Of a stretch of DNA of 18,601 nt, positions 5,392 through 11,644 are shown piece after piece. The stretch's first letter is position 1. The number at the start of each line of letters is the position of its first letter. Source of the stretch: an uncultured Helicobacteraceae bacterium. Lineage in GTDB: Bacteria; Campylobacterota; Campylobacteria; Campylobacterales; UBA6016. A model generated the notes under the pieces. The model ran no database searches and had not been told where the DNA came from. It saw nothing but the letters and a program-made list of their open reading frames with translations. Location: the NCBI GenBank assembly GCA_937973585.1, contig CALJKN010000095.1, positions 1-18,601 of the forward strand, written 5' to 3'. Position numbers and translations under genes: made by a program.

Positions 5392-6817
5392 GATAAAAGA
5401 ACTTTTTCTGTTTGACATCATTGTTGCTATTGCTAAGATTCAGGAGACTACTGGACGCTTTCAAAACGCCAACGACCTAAAGCTAAACTACATGGCATGG
5501 GACAGTGTCATAAGGGAGTTTGAGATTGTTGGAGAAGCCACCAAGAATTTGATAAGTAGTGAGCTGTTAGAAGATGATAAACGAGAGATAGTAAATTTTC
5601 GAAATGTTCTTATACATGAATATTTTGGGGTTGACGAAGAAGAGGTTTTTGATATAGCAAAAAACAAACTTGATGATTTCAAAAATACTATTATTTCAAA
5701 AATCAAAACAGTTGACGAAGATATAAGGCAAGAGCTATTTGACGAAATCTATCAAGAAAATAAACATTTGAGTTTCGTGATTCAAGCAATGGAAGAGTTA
5801 AAGGGTATTTTTGAAGAACTTTTTATGAAAGATCTAGCCAGCAAGGTCGATGAAATAAAGAGTGCCCCCAATCAAATAAAAGAAATTTACAAAGATTTAA
5901 TAAAAAATATAGAAAAAAAGGTTTTGGACGATGTTAAGGATGAGCTTGAATCTTTAGTTGAAATTGCACAGGCATCGATAGAGGATTTAAAAGAAATACC
6001 TGAAACAATCAAAAGCAATAATATTGAGCAATTCAATCAACTACATACAACATTAGCAGATAATGCTAAAGATATAGGATGGAAGCTCGAATCTATTGAA
6101 ACTACTAGTAAAGGACAACTCGATAAGTTAAACGATTTAGTCTATGAAATCAACGAAGTTGACTCAAAGATAGTAACAATTAAAAACAATAATATCGAGC
6201 AATTCAATCAACTATATACAGCATTAGCCGATAAGGCGGAAGATATAGGGGGGAAGCTCGAATCTATCGAAACCACTAGTAAAGATCTCAAAGGCTATAC
6301 CGAGAAGAACATCACCGAACAACTCAATAAGTTAGATTATCTAGTTTCTGAAATCAAAAACCTTAACACAAAGACGGAATTGGCTAACAAGCTAAACCAA
6401 ATCTCCTGTAGCATACAAGAGACAATAGGTGCAGGTGACAAAACGATAATAGAGATACTGGACGAGCATAACAAAAAGATTGCATCGCTAGATGAGGCTA
6501 TTTCCACAAAAATACAGTTGGTTCTAAGCGCCATCGAAACGGGTGATAAAACGATAAAAGAGATACTGGACGAGCATAGCAATAAGTTTGTATCAATCAA
6601 TGAAAATGTCTCAAAAGCATACGTCAACATCAAACCGGATGTTGAAATGGCAATTACTAGTATACGTAATATATTATTGTCTCAGGATGTATTGACTGCA
6701 GAGAAATTTGAAAAACAAATTGATGGAATCCAAAAAACAAATAAAAATTTCTTTATAGCTTTGTCGATTGGCCTAGTATTAAACGCAGCATTGTCTATTT
6801 TTGCGATTTTCAATTAA
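5384..6817 (+). CDS. HepT-like HEPN domain fused to long coiled coil with C-terminal membrane anchor
   Basis: A 477-residue protein in three parts. Residues 1 to about 108 are a HepT-type HEPN domain: AWDSVIREFEIVGEATKNL, then RNVLIHEYFGV with Arg73, His78 and Tyr80, the R-X4-H-X-Y ribonuclease and AMPylation motif of HepT toxins. Residues about 110-450 are heptad-like, rich in Lys, Glu, Asn and Ile, with two internal repeat families (NNIEQFNQL...KLESIETTSK twice, GDKTI.EILDEH twice). Residues about 455-476 (FFIALSIGLVLNAALSIFAI) are a single hydrophobic tail anchor. Ordinary HepT proteins stop near 110-140 residues, so the coiled coil and anchor are an unusual addition in one uninterrupted frame. 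The upstream MNT gene overlaps it. Function as a membrane-tethered toxin or sensor is inferred. No wzt fragment follows it. Confidence 0.85.
   Translation: MSRIKELFLFDIIVAIAKIQETTGRFQNANDLKLNYMAWDSVIREFEIVGEATKNLISSELLEDDKREIVNFRNVLIHEYFGVDEEEVFDIAKNKLDDFKNTIISKIKTVDEDIRQELFDEIYQENKHLSFVIQAMEELKGIFEELFMKDLASKVDEIKSAPNQIKEIYKDLIKNIEKKVLDDVKDELESLVEIAQASIEDLKEIPETIKSNNIEQFNQLHTTLADNAKDIGWKLESIETTSKGQLDKLNDLVYEINEVDSKIVTIKNNNIEQFNQLYTALADKAEDIGGKLESIETTSKDLKGYTEKNITEQLNKLDYLVSEIKNLNTKTELANKLNQISCSIQETIGAGDKTIIEILDEHNKKIASLDEAISTKIQLVLSAIETGDKTIKEILDEHSNKFVSINENVSKAYVNIKPDVEMAITSIRNILLSQDVLTAEKFEKQIDGIQKTNKNFFIALSIGLVLNAALSIFAIFN
6017..6284 (+). repeat. Direct repeat, about 97 bp, period 171, in HEPN-coiled-coil gene
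   Basis: 6017-6113 and 6188-6284 are close copies with scattered changes, many at third positions, and they stay in frame with a period of 57 residues. Both encode NNIEQFNQL followed by KLESIETTSK. They show that the coiled-coil rod grew by segment duplication. Confidence 0.85.
6434..6586 (+). repeat. Direct repeat, about 42 bp, period 108, in HEPN-coiled-coil gene
   Basis: 6434-6478 and 6542-6586 share the stretch encoding GDKTI-EILDEH, 36 residues apart and in frame. The family is separate from the 171-base repeat just upstream. Confidence 0.8.
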
Positions 6818-7279
6818 ATGTTAAAAGTTTTCACTTTATCAGTTTTGGTTTCTGGCTTTTGTCTGTCCACTGAAATAGGCTCATTCCCGATAAAAAGAGA
6901 GTTGACGAGTTCAAAACTTGTTTTTCCGGACAAGGTAGTCTTAGAGAGATTCGACGACCCAAAAATAAAAGGGGTGTCGTGCTATGTAAGCTCCGTATCA
7001 AAAGGTGGAGTGACGGGAGCCGTCGGAGTAGCTACCGACCCATCCGATGTAGCCATCTCATGCGTCCGCTCCGGTATCGTAGCCGTAGGCGACATCGACA
7101 AAGGACAAAAAGGGGAGGTTGTTTTTAGTGAGAAACAATCTCTGTTTTTTAAGACCCTAAGAGTCAGGAGATTTTTTGATGCGGGGGCAAAAACCGCCGC
7201 ATATGTAGCCTACACAGACAAAGCAATCATGGACGGTAGCTACAAAACCGCCGTTTCAGCCGTATTTTTGGGTGAGTGA
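6818..7279 (+). CDS. creA: CreA family protein
   Basis: A 153-residue protein matching the CreA family of proteobacteria, whose biochemical role is not established. Conserved blocks seen: EIGS after the signal region, FDDPKIKGVSCYVS, the SDVAISCVRSG block with the second conserved cysteine, QKGEVVF, LRVRRFFDA and AYVAYTDKAI. Length is normal. The first ~17 residues (MLKVFTLSVLVSGFCLS) form a short hydrophobic signal peptide, so the protein is probably exported; the two cysteines could form a disulfide. The ATG follows the HEPN-coiled-coil stop with no gap (TAAATG) and no clear ribosome site, so translation may depend on the gene before it or on an unseen promoter within it. Confidence 0.88.
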   Translation: MLKVFTLSVLVSGFCLSTEIGSFPIKRELTSSKLVFPDKVVLERFDDPKIKGVSCYVSSVSKGGVTGAVGVATDPSDVAISCVRSGIVAVGDIDKGQKGEVVFSEKQSLFFKTLRVRRFFDAGAKTAAYVAYTDKAIMDGSYKTAVSAVFLGE

Positions 7280-7280
7280 T

Positions 7281-7298
7281 ACGGCTTTGATGTAAGCC
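7281..7298. repeat. Small inverted repeat after creA
   Basis: ACGGCTT-TGATGT-AAGCCG forms a 6-bp perfect stem (CGGCTT/AAGCCG) directly after the creA stop. No T-run follows, so a rho-independent terminator is not convincing. It may be incidental. Confidence 0.35.
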
Positions 7299-7453
7299 GC
7301 ATTGGCGTCTACATATCCGCAACCGTCATCGAAGACGTGCTAGAAAAATGCGGTGAGAAAAGTATTAAATTTTAAAAACACACATGCACGACACAACCTG
7401 TCTTGATTGGATGCTAATATATCTTTTTCAAAACTGTAACGGAGATATACGGG

Positions 7454-8056
7454 ATGGATGCGCAAAAAGAGAGACTGGATCAAAAAAAGCAGTACGAAGA
7501 CGAATTGGCAAAAATCAAACAGACAAAAGACGATGAGATATGCCGAATAAGGCAAAATATCGAAGCCATAAAAGATGATTTTCGGTACTCAAAATCTCAC
7601 AACCGCATATCCATATCGGAAACCATAAAGCCTTTTTGCGGGAAAATCTCGAACGATTCTTTGAGGGCGTATTTTGAGTATTACAATGGGCATTTATCCC
7701 AAATACGTCGAATGGCGTTGTCGGATGATGTTTTTTTGGGATATTTGGAGGAGTTTTGGGCGGACACGGTTACAAAAGTAGCCAAAAGAGTCGATAGGCG
7801 GCTTCCGAGGGTTTTTGGATACGGTTCAAACGACGGACAAACGGCATATGAAGCTATAAAAAAAGTCGCTCAAAACCTAGATACCGTAATAAATACTGTA
7901 GTAGAGCAAATGGAGCAAGCGATAAAATCAAAACAAGAGCGCATCAACGAGCTAAATCTAAATTTTGTGATTGACCGACGACGAATCAAGCGAGCTATCG
8001 CAAGGCTAGAAGAAGTAGAGATGAAGCAACCAACAAACGATATTTTGGAGAGATGA
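7454..8056 (+). CDS. Hypothetical coiled-coil protein
   Basis: A 200-residue soluble protein that I do not recognise. The first ~50 residues are charged and helical (KKQYEDELAKIKQTKDDEIC), likely a coiled coil. The middle holds a compact segment with SLRAYFEYYNGHLSQIRRMA and YLEEFWADTVTKVAKRVDRR. The C-terminal third (about 145-195) is again helical and charged. There is no signal peptide or membrane segment. The ATG at 7454 has GGAG about 9 bases upstream. Its stop overlaps the next gene, a zinc-ribbon membrane protein, as ATGA, so the two probably act together. The preceding 174 bases contain no gene on this strand. Coding is supported by codon use, ribosome site and coupling; function is unknown. 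Confidence 0.7.
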   Translation: MDAQKERLDQKKQYEDELAKIKQTKDDEICRIRQNIEAIKDDFRYSKSHNRISISETIKPFCGKISNDSLRAYFEYYNGHLSQIRRMALSDDVFLGYLEEFWADTVTKVAKRVDRRLPRVFGYGSNDGQTAYEAIKKVAQNLDTVINTVVEQMEQAIKSKQERINELNLNFVIDRRRIKRAIARLEEVEMKQPTNDILER

Positions 8057-8337
8057 TGTTTTGTTATAAATGTGGAAACGGACTAAAAGACGATGATGTA
8101 TATTGCCCAAAGTGCGGAACTAAGGCACACACGGATATGCAAAGCGGCAAAGAGGACAAAAAAGACGAAGACGGTGCATTATACAAAATAGTCGGAGCAA
8201 TCATTGTCGTCGGTGTCGTGTTATTGATTTTATATGCTATTTTTATTGCATTGCCTTGGATTTTGATTATCGGTGGTGTTGTTTTGACCGTATTGGTTGT
8301 CGGTGCTTTGGCAAATAGCAAAAAAGAGGGAAGCTAG
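8053..8337 (+). CDS. Zinc-ribbon membrane protein
   Basis: A 94-residue protein. Residues 1-25 form a short zinc ribbon with two CXXC knuckles (CYKCGNG and YCPKCGTKA), of the kind found at the N-terminus of many small membrane proteins. A charged linker (GKEDKKDEDG) follows, then two hydrophobic helices, IVGAIIVVGVVLLILYAIFI and LPWILIIGGVVLTVLVVGAL. The start is the ATG at 8053 (overlapping the upstream stop) or the adjacent ATG at 8056. The stop overlaps, on a shared CTAG, the stop of the opposing WYL regulator. Likely role: membrane adaptor for the coiled-coil protein encoded just before it (inference). Confidence 0.75.
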   Translation: MMFCYKCGNGLKDDDVYCPKCGTKAHTDMQSGKEDKKDEDGALYKIVGAIIVVGVVLLILYAIFIALPWILIIGGVVLTVLVVGALANSKKEGS

Positions 8338-9224
8338 TTAGCTATGTAACGCCTTAGCTCCTCTATGAGGCTATTTTGGAGTTCTTGCGGTGAGATGATT
8401 TTTAGGTGCGGTATCCAGTATCTCACGACAGCGGCTACATGCGAAGGCATCGACGTATTGGATGAGACTAGCAGACCGCCCCCTTCTAGCTCCTTGATGA
8501 TTCTCTGATTCGGTAGCAGATTTCTACGGCGAAAATATCCGGCTACATCAGCCGATACCTCTATCGTTATCTCATATGCCGTACCATACCATATCCCCTC
8601 GTCCCCATCTATGGCGGCGGCCTTTTGTATATCAGGCTCAAATTTCTGGTTTGTAACGATAAAATCAGATATTTTTGAGAGGGAAAAGCTTTTTGTTTCG
8701 CTTTCTTGTGTTGCGGCGATATACCAGATTCCTTTGTTATTGATAAGTTTGTACGGTTCGCATACCCTGTGTTTATTTGAGTAACGAAACTCTATTATTA
8801 GTTTTTCGGATATTGCCCGTTGGAGTTGTACGAATATATCTTTTTTATCCTCTATCTCTTCATAGTGGTGTCCTCTTACCGATATATTTTCAGCTGTTCT
8901 GGCGTCTAGCATCTCGGTCAAAAATCCGTTTTCTAGGTTTGGAAACAATCCTTTTATTCCGGATAGCACCGCAAAATTTCTAATATCGGAGGGGGAGAGT
9001 TTGCCTAGGTATTTCTCATTTAAAAAAAATTTGCCTCCGTCTCTATCGATAGGCAAAAAAGCAAACCTCTCAAACAAATCTCTCTCAATAGTTCTCTTGC
9101 TAACACCAAATTCAGATGCTAGCTCTTTTATGCAAAACGGCTCCCCGTCGTTTAATTTTTTGAGTATTTGAGTGAGCCTAACGGCTAGTTTATCTCTACC
9201 GTCGTTAGCGTTTCGTCGTCCCAA
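8334..9224 (-). CDS. WYL-domain transcriptional regulator
   Basis: A 296-residue regulator with an N-terminal DeoR-like helix-turn-helix (about residues 12-60, KELASEFGVSKRTIERDL) and a WYL domain (about 125-205) with FRYSNKHRVCEPYKL and GIWYIAA. A C-terminal extension follows, with SADVAGYFRRR and the terminal PHLKIISP block seen in this family. WYL domains bind nucleic-acid or nucleotide ligands in studied members. The start is the TTG at 9224, supported by GGGGAGAGG just upstream, and there is no ATG in the N-terminal region. The gene overlaps the end of psd by 20 bases, so it is transcribed with it. Its targets are unknown. Confidence 0.88.
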   Translation of the reverse strand: MGRRNANDGRDKLAVRLTQILKKLNDGEPFCIKELASEFGVSKRTIERDLFERFAFLPIDRDGGKFFLNEKYLGKLSPSDIRNFAVLSGIKGLFPNLENGFLTEMLDARTAENISVRGHHYEEIEDKKDIFVQLQRAISEKLIIEFRYSNKHRVCEPYKLINNKGIWYIAATQESETKSFSLSKISDFIVTNQKFEPDIQKAAAIDGDEGIWYGTAYEITIEVSADVAGYFRRRNLLPNQRIIKELEGGGLLVSSNTSMPSHVAAVVRYWIPHLKIISPQELQNSLIEELRRYIAN

Positions 9225-10008
9225 ACAGCCTCTCCCCGAATCTAAGTTTTTCCCCGTCGGTTCTCAAAGGTTCCACTTGATTTTTGCCGAATATTACGGC
9301 TATGGAAGAGCCCATCTCGAATCTTCCCATCTCACCCCCTTTTTTGAGGTGCATATCGTCGTAAGAGTATGCCGATATACTCTCTTTGTCGGCGTTTGTT
9401 TTGATTCTGTCGTCCCACTCTATGACTATCCGACCGACATTTAGCGCACCTACAAAAACCATATAAAACACCCCAAAAGAGGCCTCAAGGGCGACAACGA
9501 CCCTTTCGTTTTTGGCAAACAGTCCGTCCACGGTGTTTAGCGCCGGATCGTTTACGGGATATAGTGCGCCCGGAATATGCAGTGCGTATAGCACTTTTGC
9601 GTCATATGGGGCGTGAAATCTATGGTAGTCTTTTGGGGAAAGATATAGATTTGCAAATACGCCCCCCTCTAACGCATCGGCTTTTTCTTCTGAGCCTAGT
9701 AGTTCGGATAGTGAGTAGCTTTTTCCTTTGATTTGGAGGATTTGACCGCTTGTAATAACTCCAAAATTTGTAACCCTGCAATCAGCCGGAGAGATAATGG
9801 TGTTTTCATCCCCTTCAAAAACCCTCGGTTTTGTGAGCCGTCTCGTAAAAAGTTCGTTTAGGCTTTTGTAACTCTCAAGCGGCGGGTGTTCGTCAAGCGA
9901 AATTCCAAAGATATTTAAGTATGTTTTGTTGATAAAATTTTGCAGACCTGCGGAGAATTTTTTGTCGGCAATCTGTCCGAATTTTTGTGATACGAATTTG
10001 GAAAACAT
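9205..10008 (-). CDS. psd: Phosphatidylserine decarboxylase proenzyme
   Basis: A 267-residue pyruvoyl enzyme that decarboxylates phosphatidylserine to phosphatidylethanolamine at the inner membrane. Visible landmarks: SLNELFTRRLTKPRV (49-63), ISPADCRV with Asp76, YHRFHAP with His132, the substrate-loop block IPGALYPVN, and the self-cleavage site EMGSS at 231-235. There Gly233/Ser234 would be cut and Ser234 become the pyruvoyl group, and MGSS replaces the LGST of the enterobacterial protein. Length is normal for the short bacterial form. The ATG at 10008 follows GAAAGGG. The gene is divergent from the small membrane-protein gene at 10080 and overlaps the WYL regulator gene downstream. Confidence 0.95.
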   Translation of the reverse strand: MFSKFVSQKFGQIADKKFSAGLQNFINKTYLNIFGISLDEHPPLESYKSLNELFTRRLTKPRVFEGDENTIISPADCRVTNFGVITSGQILQIKGKSYSLSELLGSEEKADALEGGVFANLYLSPKDYHRFHAPYDAKVLYALHIPGALYPVNDPALNTVDGLFAKNERVVVALEASFGVFYMVFVGALNVGRIVIEWDDRIKTNADKESISAYSYDDMHLKKGGEMGRFEMGSSIAVIFGKNQVEPLRTDGEKLRFGERLFGTTKR

Positions 10009-10023
10009 CCATCCCTTTCAGAG

Positions 10024-10053
10024 CTAAATAAGTCGGTTATCGTACCTATTTAG
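10024..10053. promoter_or_regulatory. Inverted repeat in the psd/small-protein divergent region
   Basis: CTAAATA (10024-10030) and TATTTAG (10047-10053) are perfect complements separated by 16 bases, lying between the divergent psd and 10080 genes. The spacing would fit an operator for a dimeric regulator. On the minus strand a possible -10 (TACGAT) for psd falls between the arms. This is pattern-based only. Confidence 0.3.
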
Positions 10054-10066
10054 GGCTTTTATTTGG

Positions 10067-10072
10067 TATAAT
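10067..10072 (+). promoter_or_regulatory. -10 element TATAAT immediately before the gene at 10080
   Basis: A consensus TATAAT ends 7 bases before the ATG at 10080, which places the expected transcription start at or next to the A of the ATG. No ribosome site fits between. A T-rich stretch (GCTTTTATTTGG) lies upstream, as is usual for promoters in Campylobacterota, which often lack a clear -35. Confidence 0.6.
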
Positions 10073-10079
10073 CAGCACT

Positions 10080-10331
10080 ATGGGTAAAAAAGAGAGACTG
10101 GATAAAGAGATCGGTTTTTTACAAGAGAGGTATAAAAATATCTTTATGCTCTTTTTCGGTATTTTGACCGGGGATGCCACATTGATATATTATGTAGTTT
10201 CCGGCGATAAACCTATCGAGGTTCTTTTGCTTGCTGTTATAGGAGCCGTGATCGCAACTGTTTTGTACCTAAATATTAAATCCATAAAAGCGCAGATAGA
10301 GGCTAAGTTGGATGAATTGGAGGATTTGTGA
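10080..10331 (+). CDS. Small two-helix membrane protein
   Basis: An 83-residue protein with a charged N-terminus (MGKKERLDKEIGFLQERY), a hydrophobic segment at about 22-42 (NIFMLFFGILTGDATLIYYVV), a short loop, a second helix at about 48-66 (VLLLAVIGAVIATVLYL), and a charged helical tail. The family is not recognised. It is transcribed from its own promoter and coupled to a 33-residue protein by an ATGA-type overlap at 10331. A consensus -10 lies so close that the mRNA is likely to be leaderless. Confidence 0.7.
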   Translation: MGKKERLDKEIGFLQERYKNIFMLFFGILTGDATLIYYVVSGDKPIEVLLLAVIGAVIATVLYLNIKSIKAQIEAKLDELEDL

Positions 10332-10432
10332 TGCAAATTGCTGGATTGATTTTGGCTGTAGCGCTTGGGTGCGTGGTGATTTTGTTTGCTTTTAATGAGG
10401 CAAAGAGTAGCGGCAAAGCAAAAAAGCTTTAA
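10331..10432 (+). CDS. 33-residue single-helix membrane protein
   Basis: The ATG at 10331 overlaps the stop of the preceding gene (TGATG) and the frame closes with TAA at 10430-10432. The peptide has one hydrophobic helix, MQIAGLILAVALGCVVILFA, and a basic tail ending SSGKAKKL. It ends directly against the stop of the opposing rarA gene. Too short for routine ORF calling, but the coupling, the clean membrane-helix/basic-tail layout and the use of otherwise empty sequence support it. Function is unknown. Confidence 0.6.
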   Translation: MQIAGLILAVALGCVVILFAFNEAKSSGKAKKL

Positions 10433-11644
10433 TTATTTAACCCCTTTTATCTTCTCCAACCACTCTTTTAATGTTTTTTCAAAACCGATATTTTTTAACT
10501 CCAAAGGTTTTAGCGCCTTGTATGTGTATTTTTGTTCCACCCAGCCGCCGAAATCATGCGGGTATTTGTATTGTATCCCCCGTCCAAGCTTTTTTGCTCC
10601 GTCGTAGTGAGCGTCTTTTAGGTGGTTTGGGACATCCGGCGTATCCCCCTTTGCCACCTCTGCAAGGGCGCTATCTATCGCTATTATCGCCGTATTGGAT
10701 TTTGGAGAGCATGCTAGATAAATAGCCAGTTGGGAGAGCATAATCCTAGATTCCGGCATCCCTATTTTCTCACTCAGGCTAAAGACGCTTGAGGCCAGAG
10801 TGAGGGCATTTGGGTTTGCGTTTCCTATGTCTTCGCTCGCCAGTATGGCTAGACGGCGTGCGATAAACCTAGGCTCCTCCCCTGCCGATATGAGTCTGGC
10901 CAGATAGTGGAGAGATGCCTCTACGTCGGAACCACGAATGCTTTTTATCATAGCGCTTGCCAGATTATAGTGCGTCTCTGATTCTGCCGCCCCCTCGCTC
11001 ATTCCGTGCGGTCTTAGCCCTTTTAGGGTTGAGAGGGTCAGCGGGTTTTCTATCTTTGCCCCAAAATCCAGTAGCGTTAGCATGGCTCTCGCATCTCCGG
11101 CAGAGGAGTATATGAGGTAGTCCGCCGCATCGTCCTCTATCGACACACCCAGTTTTTTGACCGCTTTTTGCATTGCCTCCGTCAGATCATCTACCGTTAG
11201 CGACAAAAACTCAAACAACATAGAACGGGAGCGTATCCCCCCTGTCAGCGAAAAAAACGGATTTTCCGTTGAGGCTCCCACTACGAGTGCTAATCTTTTT
11301 TCCATTATGGGGAGCAAAACCTCTTGTTGGGTTTTTGAGAGGCGGTGAACCTCGTCTATAAAGATTAAGGGGGTGGAGAGGGAGTTTTTGTTTTGTTCGA
11401 CCGCTTTTCGGATGTCGTCGATTTTGATTGTAGTGGCGTTAAACTCGAAAAATACAAACCCCAGTTTTGAGGCTACGATTCTGGCAAGTGTGGTTTTTCC
11501 GGTTCCGGGGGGGCCAAAAAAAAATGAATGGGGAATCGACCCTTTTTCTAGTAGTTTTCTAAAGGGCGCATTGTCTGATAGTAGATGTTTTTGCCCCAAA
11601 AAATCCTCCAAAGAGGAGGGGCGCAAAAGCTCGGAGAGGCTCAT
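10433..11644 (-). CDS. rarA: Replication-associated recombination protein A, AAA+ ATPase
   Basis: A 403-residue AAA+ ATPase of the RarA/MgsA/WRNIP1 family, which acts at stalled replication forks. Walker A is GPPGTGKT (44-51), Walker B IFIDEVHR with Asp97/Glu98, sensor 1 GASTENPFF (about 123-131), and sensor 2 is in GDARAML. The C-terminal tetramerisation region carries the family blocks LARLISAGEEPRFIARRL, ASEDIGNANP, and the end motif PDVPNHLKDAHYDGAKKLG. Length is slightly shorter than the E. coli protein (447). The ATG shares TAATG with the stop of the upstream FTR-rhodanese gene, giving a two-gene operon. Confidence 0.94.
   Translation of the reverse strand: MSLSELLRPSSLEDFLGQKHLLSDNAPFRKLLEKGSIPHSFFFGPPGTGKTTLARIVASKLGFVFFEFNATTIKIDDIRKAVEQNKNSLSTPLIFIDEVHRLSKTQQEVLLPIMEKRLALVVGASTENPFFSLTGGIRSRSMLFEFLSLTVDDLTEAMQKAVKKLGVSIEDDAADYLIYSSAGDARAMLTLLDFGAKIENPLTLSTLKGLRPHGMSEGAAESETHYNLASAMIKSIRGSDVEASLHYLARLISAGEEPRFIARRLAILASEDIGNANPNALTLASSVFSLSEKIGMPESRIMLSQLAIYLACSPKSNTAIIAIDSALAEVAKGDTPDVPNHLKDAHYDGAKKLGRGIQYKYPHDFGGWVEQKYTYKALKPLELKNIGFEKTLKEWLEKIKGVK

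Noticed and set aside
3526..6817. Possible transposon or integron origin of the cassettes
   Set aside because: No transposase, integrase, attC-like sites or terminal inverted repeats were seen; the repeats at junctions are wzt-derived coding sequence.
8334..8337. Shared CTAG carrying both stops of the convergent zinc-ribbon and WYL genes
   Set aside because: Neat but easily explained by the self-complementary CTAG; no further function suggested.
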